From: Shouchella clausii
GTDB taxonomy: Bacteria > Bacillota > Bacilli > Bacillales > Bacillaceae_D
Reading direction: 5' to 3'
DNA length: 36,685 nt
NCBI RefSeq assembly: GCF_001598215.1
Contig: NZ_BCXJ01000011.1
Location: forward strand, 1-36,685
Shown here: positions 16,904 to 24,679 of the stretch, piece by piece
Layout of the letters: each line of letters begins with the position of its first letter
How positions within the stretch are numbered: the stretch's first letter is position 1
Notes under the pieces: generated by a model
Databases searched by the model: none
Told to the model about the DNA's origin: nothing
The model's input: only the letters and a program-made list of their open reading frames with translations
Position numbers and translations under genes: made by a program

Positions 16904-17962
16904 TTAATGACTCTTCACGTTTCTATTCTCCTCCATAAAAAAGTGACAATCGATCAAATCACTTAATAAGGCATAGCCCGTTTCTTTCTTGCCTGCCCCT
17001 GCACCTGTCAACGTAATATCCCCCGCCAGGTCGCAACTGTACGTAATCGCATTCGTGGCTCCATCAATTGATGAAAGGGGATGGCTTGAATCAAGCAACA
17101 TCGGTTTGACAGCCGCCTTTACACCATCAGCAGTTCTCCGAATTGTGCCAAGCATTTTCCAGCGCTTGCCTTGCTGTTTCGCGGTCTGAATCTCGGCAGC
17201 TGACAACGTCTTTAAACCGACCCGTTTCACATCGTCAGGGGTAAGCGCTTCTCCCATAACGGTGTTGGCAAGAATGACGATTTTGTATAAGGCATCGTAG
17301 CCTTCCACATCACTTGTCGGATCCGCTTCAGCATATCCTTTTTCCTGAGCTTGTTTTAAAGCTTCAGAATAGGACATCCCGTCTTCCATCTGTGTTAACA
17401 TATAATTCGTTGTCCCATTTAGGATTCCGTTCACTTCCGTAAACGTATTTCCAATGAGTGCTGTACGGGCTAAGCGTAAAGCCGGCGTTCCGCTCATAAC
17501 CGTGCCTTCAAAACCAAGATAGACACCGTTTTTAGCCGCTAACTCTGACAGTTGTTTGTAAGCCATCGCGATCGGCCCTTTATTGGTCATCACTACATGC
17601 TTTTTTGCCGCAAATGCCGTTTTGCAGTGTGTGATGGCTGGTTCGCCTGTTTTGATATCCGTAAACGTCGCTTCAACAATGACATCTGCATTGGTCTGCA
17701 ATATTGTCGTCATTGCATCGAGACCCCTCACAAGCGTAGCGGAATCAGGATAGTCCTCTAATGAGCCAACAGTCGCTGCCAAATTGAGCACTTTAGCGAG
17801 ATCGAGACCATTTGGATCATACAATGACCCGATTTTAAAATCGGAAATCGCCACTACTTTAGGCGCCATTCCCGTTTGCTGCCTCGTCTTTTCATATTGT
17901 TTGGCCAAAATCTCTGCCAGTCCTTGGCCGACAACGCCAAAACCAAGAATCGCCAATTTCAT
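16904..17962 (-). CDS. Short homoserine dehydrogenase (no ACT domain)
   Basis: A protein of about 352 residues. The nucleotide-binding motif GFGVVGQG is at about 7-14. TNKGPIAMAYKQL, the catalytic region NGILNGTTNYMLTQM and EADPTSDVEGYDALYKIVILAN, with the conserved lysine in ALYKIV, identify homoserine dehydrogenase (aspartate semialdehyde to homoserine). The C-terminal ACT domain of the biosynthetic Bacillus enzyme is missing, so feedback inhibition by threonine is unlikely. It lies in a catabolic-looking operon rather than with thrC/thrB. A GTG at 17974 is buried in the ribosome-binding site AAAGGAG (17974-17980), so the ATG at 17962 is taken as start, at the slightly long spacing of 11 bases. 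It is separated by 8 bases from the upstream M20 gene. Confidence 0.88.
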   Translation of the reverse strand: MKLAILGFGVVGQGLAEILAKQYEKTRQQTGMAPKVVAISDFKIGSLYDPNGLDLAKVLNLAATVGSLEDYPDSATLVRGLDAMTTILQTNADVIVEATFTDIKTGEPAITHCKTAFAAKKHVVMTNKGPIAMAYKQLSELAAKNGVYLGFEGTVMSGTPALRLARTALIGNTFTEVNGILNGTTNYMLTQMEDGMSYSEALKQAQEKGYAEADPTSDVEGYDALYKIVILANTVMGEALTPDDVKRVGLKTLSAAEIQTAKQQGKRWKMLGTIRRTADGVKAAVKPMLLDSSHPLSSIDGATNAITYSCDLAGDITLTGAGAGKKETGYALLSDLIDCHFFMEENRNVKSH

Positions 17963-17970
17963 GGTCGCAC

Positions 17971-19161
17971 TCACTCCTTTTTATTTAAGGCATAGGCGCA
18001 TACGCCTGCCATAAGTGCCGCTCCTTTCGGAAGGCAAGCTTCATCGATTTGGAACTGTGGCGTATGCAAATCAAACTCGCCATGTCGAGGCTGGCAACCT
18101 AAGAAAAACAGCGCCGCTTTTGTCGTTTTGGCCATATGGGCAAAATCCTCACTTCCTAACCCGTAGGGCCCAGTAACAATGCGGTCAATTGGATAAAGAT
18201 GGCTGGCCACTTGTTTAATCAGCGCAATCGCCTCACTGTCATTCACAAGTGCCGGCTCGCCTCGTTCCACTGTACATCGGCCTTCACCGCCAAACACATT
18301 GGCCATAGAAAAGGCATTGCTTATTTCCTCCGTTAGTTTTTTGCGAACATCTTCGTTGTAACAACGGATCGTACCTTCTACTTCAACGATTTCAGGGATG
18401 ACGTTATTTGCTCTGCCGCCATGGATTTGGCCAATGCTAATCACGGCCGGTTCAAGTGGGGAGGAAAAGCGACCAGTCAGTCCGTAAATCGCCGGCAGCA
18501 CTTGCGAAAGCAGCCATATGGCGTCAACGCCTAAATGGGGATATGCTCCATGCCCCCCGCTACCTGTAATCGTCCCTTTAAATGCATCAAAGCTGGCCAT
18601 GCTAGCACCGCTATGAACTTGAATCGCATTCGGCCGCAGCCAAGGACACATATGAAGCGCAAAGGCGATATCGGCTCCAGCCATCGCCCCTGCTTCTATC
18701 ATATAGATAGCGCCAGTCTTCCCAGCTTCGTCCATCTTCTCTTCAGCTGGCTGAAACAAAAAACGCACTGTGCCATTTAGTAAGCCTGCCTGGTGCCGCT
18801 CGCTTAATATCGTCGCTGCGCCAAGTAAAATGGCCGTATGGGCGTCATGCCCACAAGCATGCATCGTCCCTTTTTTGATGCTAGCAAATGAATGTGGCTG
18901 TTCTTCGATCGGCAATGCATCCATGTCAGCGCGCAAAACCACGGTTTTTCCTTGCTTTCCTGCAAGTTCAGCAACGACGCCATATCCACCGACTTGCTCC
19001 GTTACGACCATCCCAGGCAAACGCCTAAGCACCTGTGCCACAAAAGCAGCGGTTTCCTTTTCTTGAAAGCTACGTTCTGGATGTTTATGCAGGTGGCGGC
19101 GCCATGTCATAAGTTGATCTTCCAGTTGCTCAGCCCGTGCCCGAATTCCCAACAGATTCAT
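17971..19161 (-). CDS. M20 family metallo-amidohydrolase, candidate N-acetyl-diaminobutyrate deacetylase
   Basis: A 396-residue enzyme of the aminoacylase/carboxypeptidase Ss1 group. Zinc-site motifs are MHACGHDAH (about 100-108), FQPAEEK, FALHMCPWL, and GLGSEDFAHM near the C-terminus. The dimerisation domain contains GSGGHGAYPHLGVDA. Such enzymes remove acyl groups from N-acyl amino acids. Second downstream of the DoeA-like hydrolase, it could deacetylate N-alpha-acetyl-2,4-diaminobutyrate, a step done by an unrelated zinc deacetylase (DoeB/EutE) in Proteobacteria. This substitution is inference; a general aminoacylase is the alternative. The ATG at 19161 lies 2 bases from the previous stop, so translation is coupled. 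Confidence 0.9.
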   Translation of the reverse strand: MNLLGIRARAEQLEDQLMTWRRHLHKHPERSFQEKETAAFVAQVLRRLPGMVVTEQVGGYGVVAELAGKQGKTVVLRADMDALPIEEQPHSFASIKKGTMHACGHDAHTAILLGAATILSERHQAGLLNGTVRFLFQPAEEKMDEAGKTGAIYMIEAGAMAGADIAFALHMCPWLRPNAIQVHSGASMASFDAFKGTITGSGGHGAYPHLGVDAIWLLSQVLPAIYGLTGRFSSPLEPAVISIGQIHGGRANNVIPEIVEVEGTIRCYNEDVRKKLTEEISNAFSMANVFGGEGRCTVERGEPALVNDSEAIALIKQVASHLYPIDRIVTGPYGLGSEDFAHMAKTTKAALFFLGCQPRHGEFDLHTPQFQIDEACLPKGAALMAGVCAYALNKKE

Positions 19162-19163
19162 AC

Positions 19164-20363
19164 TCAGGCCTCTATTTTGGCAGCCTCGAAAGCCTGCTGA
19201 AAGTCAGCAATGATGTCCTCTCCATCTTCAATTCCACACGAAACGCGAATTAACCCTTCAGGAATGCCCATGGCTGCACGCTCTTGTGGCGTGCATTCAA
19301 CATGGCTCGTTGTCCGCGCTGGTCCCACTGTCGTCTCAACCGCCCCTAAATTTGCAACTTTGTTGGCAAACGCTAGCTTTGGCAATAAGTGGCGCACCGT
19401 ATCGACACCGCCAGCAACAGCAAAGCTTAGCATGCCGCCGAAACCAGACATTTGCGCTTTGGCGATTTCGTGGTTAGGGTGGTTAACGAGGCCAGGATAA
19501 AATACGGTTTCGACCTCTTCCACCGTTTGCAAATAGACAGCTAGCTTCTGGGCATTTTCAGCTTGGCGTTTCACTCGTAATTCAAGTGTTTTCATGCCAC
19601 GCAATATCAAATAAGCAGCCCAAGGATCCATTGTTGCCCCGTTGATTTCCCGATAGTGGTAAATCGCTTCAATCAGGGACTCATCTAAACCGACGACAAC
19701 GCCTCCAAGGGCATCTGCATGGCCACCTAAAAATTTCGTTGCGCTATGGATAACGAGATCGGCGCCAAGAGTGAGTGGGTTTTGATTAACTGGAGTCGCA
19801 AACGTATTGTCGACGACAACTAGAGCGCCAACTTGTTTTGCAGCTACTGCACAAGCGCGGATGTCAGTAATTTTTACGGTCGGATTGGTTGGCGTCTCTA
19901 AATAAACGATCGTGCAGCCTTTGGCCGTTTCTTTTTTGATTTGCTCCACATTTCCTGTTTCACAAAAAACAACCTCGATATTCAACTTGGGCAAAAATTC
20001 AGTAAAAATTTTATTGGTGCCGCCATACGTATCTTTAATTGTCACTACGCGGTCCCCTGGTCTTAGAAACGTATAAAGCGTGTTGGAAATAGCCGCCATA
20101 CCCGTTGAAAAACTAGTTGCTGCATTCGCCCTTTCCAGCACTTTCACTTTATCTTCAAACGCTTGCACGGTCGGGTTTGTATTACGACCATAAATGTGGC
20201 CTTTTTTTCTGCCAACGGCCACTTCATACCATTCGTCCATATCGTCATAGCCAAAAGCCACACTCGGAATGACCGGAACTTGCGTCGCTCCATGGACCAA
20301 ATAGTCTTTTTCCCCTGCCCATACTGCTTTCGTAGCAAACTTGGCATTGTTCATTTTTGTCAT
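19164..20363 (-). CDS. PLP-dependent Cys/Met-metabolism (trans-sulfuration) family enzyme
   Basis: A 399-residue fold-type I enzyme. PLP lysine Lys210 is in HSATKFLGGH, the phosphate-site motif SFSTGMAAI is at about 84-92, the inter-subunit YGRNTNPT is at 58-65, and VVDNTFATP and RTTSHVECTPQER follow, as in cystathionine gamma-synthase, beta-lyase and methionine gamma-lyase. The sequence does not decide between gamma-synthase, gamma-lyase and beta-lyase activity. It is embedded between the DoeA-like hydrolase and the M20 deacylase rather than near met genes, so it may act on a C4 amino acid such as 2,4-diaminobutyrate or an activated homoserine. The ATG at 20363 with GGGGGG upstream is chosen over an ATG at 20408, which lies inside doeA. 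Confidence 0.9.
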   Translation of the reverse strand: MTKMNNAKFATKAVWAGEKDYLVHGATQVPVIPSVAFGYDDMDEWYEVAVGRKKGHIYGRNTNPTVQAFEDKVKVLERANAATSFSTGMAAISNTLYTFLRPGDRVVTIKDTYGGTNKIFTEFLPKLNIEVVFCETGNVEQIKKETAKGCTIVYLETPTNPTVKITDIRACAVAAKQVGALVVVDNTFATPVNQNPLTLGADLVIHSATKFLGGHADALGGVVVGLDESLIEAIYHYREINGATMDPWAAYLILRGMKTLELRVKRQAENAQKLAVYLQTVEEVETVFYPGLVNHPNHEIAKAQMSGFGGMLSFAVAGGVDTVRHLLPKLAFANKVANLGAVETTVGPARTTSHVECTPQERAAMGIPEGLIRVSCGIEDGEDIIADFQQAFEAAKIEA

Positions 20364-20382
20364 GATAAGCCCCCCAATCGAA

Positions 20383-21573
20383 TTATGAAGCAGATGCATT
20401 TGGATCATTGGTCAACAGCTGCCGCGGAAAATCGCAAAGAAGCTCACAGCCATTTTCCGTCACCCGTACGGATTCGCTAATTTCGACCCCAAAGTCGTCA
20501 TACCACATGCCAGGGATGATATGGAACGTCATATTGGCTTGCAGCACCGTCTTATCTCCCTTTCTAATGCTTGCCGTATGTTCGCCCCAATCAGGTGGAT
20601 AATTCAATCCGGCTGAATAGCCAATACGTGCTTCTTTTTCGAGTCCGTAGCGCCCAATCGTCTTCCTCCAGACAGCCTCCACTTCTTCGCACGTGACTCC
20701 AGGCTTCATACATGCAAGCACTTCATTGAGCCCTTCAACGGCAATTTTGGCTATATCGACAACACGCTGCTGCGGCTTTCCAATTGTCACTGTTCTTGCG
20801 AGTGGTGCATGGTAACGTTGATAACAGCCAGCTAACTCAATAATGACTGTATCTTCGCTTGGATAGCGTTGGTCAGACCACGTAATATGAGGAGCGCTTG
20901 TTTTCACGCCTGACGGCAAGAGCGGGACAATCGCCGGATAGTCGCCGCCAAACTCCTCTGTCCCGGCAATTTGTGCGTGGTAAATTGCCGCTACGACATC
21001 GCTTTCTCGTGCGCTCGCGTTAATGGCATTCATGCCGGCATACATCGCCTTGGCCGCAATTTTGCCTGCGCATTTCATATAGTGGATTTCCATGTCTGAC
21101 TTGATGATGCGCACATAGTTGACAAGGTTAGTCGCGTCGACAAACCGGGCGTCTGGCAAGCTTTGCGTAAGACGCTCATGTGCTTTTGCCGTGTAGTAAT
21201 ACGTATCTAATTCAACACCAATGCGGCGGTTGCTTTGGCCAATATCTGCAAGAACTTTTGCGATAAAATCCATCGGGTGACGATCATTCGATTGGACATA
21301 ATGGTCAGGATACGGAATAATTCGTTCATGCATTAACCAAGTTGTCTGCTTAGCAACGTTCGCGTCCATGCCCCGCCCAATCCAAATCGGCTGGTCCTCA
21401 TCGATTAAGACGACTAGCATTTGATGGACATAAAAGCACCAGCCATTATAACCGGATAAATAATTCATATTGGCTGGGTCAGTAAGCAACAGCACGTCAA
21501 TGCCTTTTTCACTCATGCTTTCCTTTGTTTTTGCCAAGCGGACCTGATACTCATCCAATGTGAACGGGAACAT
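20383..21573 (-). CDS. doeA: Ectoine hydrolase-like protein (DoeA/EutD, M24 family without metal ligands)
   Basis: A 396-residue pita-bread (M24) protein. Its motifs match the DoeA/EutD ectoine hydrolase pattern: NMNYLSGYNGWCFYVHQ (35-51), IGRGMDAN (65-72), PDHYVQ, FGGDYPAIVPLLPSG (208-222), SAPHITW, ELAGCYQRYHAPLART (246-261), YPPDWGEHTASIRKGD (325-340). The five metal ligands of true aminopeptidases/prolidases appear replaced: the D-x-G...S-D region reads ELAG...HAP, the HG-GH region reads GYSAGLNYPPDW, and the IEPG glutamate is Ile353. Ectoine hydrolases open the ring to N-acetyl-2,4-diaminobutyrate. The ATG at 21573 follows AAAAGGAGG; an upstream ATG (21624) has no such site. It leads a five-gene operon with 2-20 base gaps. 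Confidence is high for family and moderate for substrate. Confidence 0.82.
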   Translation of the reverse strand: MFPFTLDEYQVRLAKTKESMSEKGIDVLLLTDPANMNYLSGYNGWCFYVHQMLVVLIDEDQPIWIGRGMDANVAKQTTWLMHERIIPYPDHYVQSNDRHPMDFIAKVLADIGQSNRRIGVELDTYYYTAKAHERLTQSLPDARFVDATNLVNYVRIIKSDMEIHYMKCAGKIAAKAMYAGMNAINASARESDVVAAIYHAQIAGTEEFGGDYPAIVPLLPSGVKTSAPHITWSDQRYPSEDTVIIELAGCYQRYHAPLARTVTIGKPQQRVVDIAKIAVEGLNEVLACMKPGVTCEEVEAVWRKTIGRYGLEKEARIGYSAGLNYPPDWGEHTASIRKGDKTVLQANMTFHIIPGMWYDDFGVEISESVRVTENGCELLCDFPRQLLTNDPNASAS

Positions 21574-21613
21574 GTAAACCAGCCTCCTTTTGAGTAGGTC
21601 ATTCGTTTCTTTC

Positions 21614-21641
21614 ATTCTACTCATAAGCCGAAGCTATGCAA
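21614..21641 (-). promoter_or_regulatory. Promoter of the DoeA-led operon
   Basis: Minus-strand TTGCAT (21636-21641), 16-bp spacer and TAGAAT (21614-21619), about 40 bases upstream of the doeA start. The spacing is one short of ideal, compatible with a regulated promoter. Confidence 0.55.
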
Positions 21642-21672
21642 TATTTTGAATGTATGAAAATTCGATTGCTTC

Positions 21673-21716
21673 TGTAGACATTTTGATGGATCAATCCTGA
21701 AGTTGTCTATAAGACA
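21673..21716 (-). promoter_or_regulatory. Candidate activator/repressor sites upstream of doeA
   Basis: The perfect inverted repeat TGTCTATAAGACA (21704-21716, 5-bp arms) and the partial copy TGTAGACA (21673-21680) lie 32 to 75 bp upstream of the -35. Centres are about 33 bp apart, so both would face the same side of the helix. The binding protein is unknown; the PucR-family regulator at 27763-29451 is one candidate. Confidence 0.4.
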
Positions 21717-21772
21717 TCCCTTCTCTAATTTCAAACGAACCTTTCCCACTTAAATTCTTTGTATATGTTTTC

Positions 21773-21820
21773 AAAAAAAAAACCTCCAGATAGACGATTA
21801 AGAACATGTCCACCTAAAGG
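21773..21820 (-). terminator. Terminator after the NhaC-family gene
   Basis: Minus-strand CCTTTAGGTGGAC pairs with GTCTATCTGGAGG (13 bp with wobbles), followed by a run of ten T (21773-21782). It separates the rocD/gdh/nhaC side from the DoeA-led operon. Confidence 0.8.
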
Positions 21821-21875
21821 GGCTAAGCCTATATGATTCGAATGACACAGAAAGACGTGCATGGCGTTCATTACT

Positions 21876-23294
21876 CTAGATTACCTTTTCTGTTTGCTTT
21901 ATACGAGCTGTTGTTTTATTCGGATGACGGTATATAATTGATTTTCCAAGTAAAGTTAAGATAATAGATAGTAGTGGCACGGTGAAGTTTAAAATAGCGT
22001 ATGGGGCATACTGAAAAACATGTACACCTAATGTAGCAAAGATAAATACCCCACATGTATTCCATGGAACAAAAACAGACGTCAATGTGCCTCCATCTTC
22101 TACTGCGCGCGATAAGTTTTTGGAATGCAAATTTTGGTCTTCGTATGTTTTTGCATACATTCTAGCCGGAACAACGATCGAAATATATTGTTCCGAACAA
22201 GAAACATTGGTAGCAAAACTAGAAAGAACCGTAGTGATAATTAAGCGTTTAGCTGTCTTTGCTAATTTTAAAATTTGCTGAACAATCGCCTGGAGCATAC
22301 CAGTGTTTTCAAGTACGCCTCCAAACGTCATCGCCACAATGGTTAAAGATACAGTGTACATCATTGCGTCGATTCCACCACCGTTAAATAGTTCATCTAC
22401 CATATGATTACCTGAGTCAATGATGTAACCATTCTGAAGCGTGGAAACAGCAATACTCAATCCATCTCCTTGTACATAAATTTGACTGAAAAATCCTAAT
22501 ACAATTCCCACAACCAATGCTGGGATAGCTGGTACTTTAAACATCACTAATACAATCACCGTAAGTGGTACAATTAACAGCCAGGGGGAAATCACAAAGT
22601 TATCTTGGAGTGAAGCCATTGTACTATCTATGTCAGCAAAATTTGCTCCATTTCCTTCTATATAATTTTGCCCAAGAAACCAATATACAATCAGTGCAAT
22701 CAAAAGTGCAGGAATCGTGGTTACAAGCATAAATTTGATATGTTCAAATAAGTCTGTCCCTGTTAAACCAGCAGCAAGATTGGTTGTGTCGGATAATGGC
22801 GAAAGTTTATCTCCAAAATACGCTCCTGAGATGACAGCACCAGCGATCATTGCCGCCGGTATTCCCATACTTAAACCAATCCCCATGCCAGCTACTCCAA
22901 TCGTAGCCATGGTAGACCATGAACTGCCAATAGCGAGAGTAACTACAGCGCATATGATGCAAATAGAAACTAAAAATAATGAAGGGCTCATTAATTTCAA
23001 TCCGTAAAAGACCATTGTCGCTACAATCCCCCCACCTATCCATGCACCGATCGTTAAGCCGACAAGAATAATAATGACAACGGCTGGTAAAGCAAGTTTA
23101 ATCCCCTTATACATGCTTTCTTCAATATCTTTCCATTTGAAACCTGCTTTTATCGCCATTAATGCAGCTGCAGCAGTTCCAATCATCAATGGAACATGCG
23201 GATCTCCTTCTAATCCCACGATTGTAACAGCCATTGCTGTAATCATTAGAATGAGTGGTAAGAGCGCTAACCAAAAAGAAATTTCTTTCTTCAT
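21876..23294 (-). CDS. NhaC-family Na+/H+ antiporter or Na+-coupled organic-acid/amino-acid antiporter
   Basis: A 472-residue integral membrane protein with about 11-12 helices. It carries NhaC-family landmarks: VGLTIGAWIGGGIVATMVFYG, IGSSWSTMATIGVAGMGIG, GAYFGDKLSPLSDTTNLA (about 163-180), SEQYISIVVPARMY and VPWNTCGVF. The family includes Na+/H+ antiporters important in alkaliphiles and the malate/lactate antiporter MleN. Lying directly downstream of an ornithine aminotransferase-glutamate dehydrogenase pair, it may instead exchange an amino acid or its product. The sequence alone does not settle this. The ATG at 23294 follows AAGGGGGAG. A 76-base gap with a cre-like site precedes it. Confidence 0.87.
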   Translation of the reverse strand: MKKEISFWLALLPLILMITAMAVTIVGLEGDPHVPLMIGTAAAALMAIKAGFKWKDIEESMYKGIKLALPAVVIIILVGLTIGAWIGGGIVATMVFYGLKLMSPSLFLVSICIICAVVTLAIGSSWSTMATIGVAGMGIGLSMGIPAAMIAGAVISGAYFGDKLSPLSDTTNLAAGLTGTDLFEHIKFMLVTTIPALLIALIVYWFLGQNYIEGNGANFADIDSTMASLQDNFVISPWLLIVPLTVIVLVMFKVPAIPALVVGIVLGFFSQIYVQGDGLSIAVSTLQNGYIIDSGNHMVDELFNGGGIDAMMYTVSLTIVAMTFGGVLENTGMLQAIVQQILKLAKTAKRLIITTVLSSFATNVSCSEQYISIVVPARMYAKTYEDQNLHSKNLSRAVEDGGTLTSVFVPWNTCGVFIFATLGVHVFQYAPYAILNFTVPLLSIILTLLGKSIIYRHPNKTTARIKQTEKVI

Positions 23295-23327
23295 TTTTCT
23301 CCCCCTTGTATATCTCTAGCCAATTCG

Positions 23328-23341
23328 GGCAAGCGCTTACA
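23328..23341 (-). promoter_or_regulatory. CcpA cre-like site upstream of the NhaC-family gene
   Basis: Minus-strand TGTAAGCGCTTGCC matches the catabolite-responsive element consensus TGWAANCGNTNWCA at all but the final position. It lies 33 bases before the start codon, inside the gap after the glutamate dehydrogenase gene, so carbon catabolite repression of the transporter is plausible. Confidence 0.5.
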
Positions 23342-23370
23342 TTTATGTAGTACTGTAAACAATGGAAAAG

Positions 23371-24651
23371 CTAAGCCCACCCCCTAAAATGTGCAGCTTC
23401 AGCTGTTTTTCGAATACCGACAATATAAGAAGCGAGGCGCATGTTTACTTGGTGTTTTTCGGCTGTTGCAAATACTTTATTCATCGAAGAAATAAGTACG
23501 TCACGCATACGATCAGCAACTTCCTCTTTCGTCCAGTAAAATCCCTGGTTATTTTGTACCCATTCAAAATAAGATACGGTTACTCCTCCAGCACTTGCAA
23601 GTACATCGGGAATAATTAAAATTCCTCTTTTACTTAAAATTTCTGTTGCTTCTAATGTTGTTGGGCCATTAGCTGCTTCCACAATAATAGAAGCTTGAAT
23701 GTTTGCAGCGTTGTCGGCAGTTAGTTGATTAGCAATAGCTGCTGGAACTAAGATATCACATTCTTTTTCCAGCAATTCTTTATTGGAAATTCGATTTTCA
23801 AATAAATTTGTTACCGACCCAAAACGGTCACGACGTTTGAGCAAGTAGTCAATATCCAATCCTTCATCATTATATAAAGCACCATGTGCATCGGAAATGC
23901 CAACAATTGTTGCTCCTTTTTCCTTCAAAAACTTAGCAAGAAAACTGCCTGCATTTCCAAACCCTTGGATAATAATCCGAGCATCTTTCACATCCAAGCC
24001 TCTTTTTCGTGCAGCTTCTTCGATGCATATTGTAACGCCTTTTGCCGTTGCTGTTTCCCGACCATGAGATCCACCAAGGACAATTGGTTTCCCGGTAATA
24101 AATCCAGGGGAGTCAAATTCACGGATAAGGCTATATTCATCCATCATCCATGCCATGATTTGTGCATTTGTAAATACATCTGGTGCAGGAATATCTTTAG
24201 TCGGACCAACAATTTGACTAATCGCCCGCACATACCCGCGACTTAATCTCTCAATTTCGCCTAAAGACATTTCACGAGGATCGCAAATAATGCCGCCTTT
24301 CCCCCCGCCATAAGGCAAGTCTACAATTCCAGCTTTTAAGCTCATCCACATCGATAATGCTTTCACTTCTGTCTCATTGACTTCTGGATGAAAGCGGACC
24401 CCACCTTTGGTCGGGCCAACAGCATCATTGTGCTGGGCCCGATAGCCTGTAAATACTTTTGTTTTTCCATTATCCATTCGGATTGGAATACGAACCGTTA
24501 GCATTCGTATTGGTTCTTTTAATAATTCATACATTCCATCTGGATAACCTAGATAGCCAACCGCTTCTTTAATAATTCTCTGTGTTGATTGAAAAATATC
24601 TAACTGGTCTTGCTCTTCTTTTGATTGAATATGCTCTTTTACTGCTTCCAT
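23371..24651 (-). CDS. rocG: Glutamate dehydrogenase (RocG/GudB type)
   Basis: A 426-residue NAD-type catabolic enzyme converting glutamate to 2-oxoglutarate and ammonium. Substrate-site and catalytic regions are GPTKGGVRFHP, MSLKAGIVDLPYGGGKGGI (catalytic lysines) and PAPDVFTNAQIMAWMMDEY. The Rossmann motif is IQGFGNAGS, with EAANGPTT near the C-terminus. Length matches B. subtilis RocG/GudB (424-427). It lies 28 bases downstream of the ornithine aminotransferase gene in the same transcript, so ornithine or arginine nitrogen ends as glutamate and is then deaminated here. Expression is probably driven by the sigma-54 promoter upstream of rocD. Confidence 0.95.
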   Translation of the reverse strand: MEAVKEHIQSKEEQDQLDIFQSTQRIIKEAVGYLGYPDGMYELLKEPIRMLTVRIPIRMDNGKTKVFTGYRAQHNDAVGPTKGGVRFHPEVNETEVKALSMWMSLKAGIVDLPYGGGKGGIICDPREMSLGEIERLSRGYVRAISQIVGPTKDIPAPDVFTNAQIMAWMMDEYSLIREFDSPGFITGKPIVLGGSHGRETATAKGVTICIEEAARKRGLDVKDARIIIQGFGNAGSFLAKFLKEKGATIVGISDAHGALYNDEGLDIDYLLKRRDRFGSVTNLFENRISNKELLEKECDILVPAAIANQLTADNAANIQASIIVEAANGPTTLEATEILSKRGILIIPDVLASAGGVTVSYFEWVQNNQGFYWTKEEVADRMRDVLISSMNKVFATAEKHQVNMRLASYIVGIRKTAEAAHFRGWA

Positions 24652-24679
24652 TTGTCACACCCCTTTTAATAGGCTTCCC

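Noticed and set aside
20163-20480. Open frame on the plus strand opposite the doeA/PLP-enzyme junction
   Set aside because: It is antisense to two well-supported genes, has no ribosome-binding site, and its residue composition matches a shadow frame.
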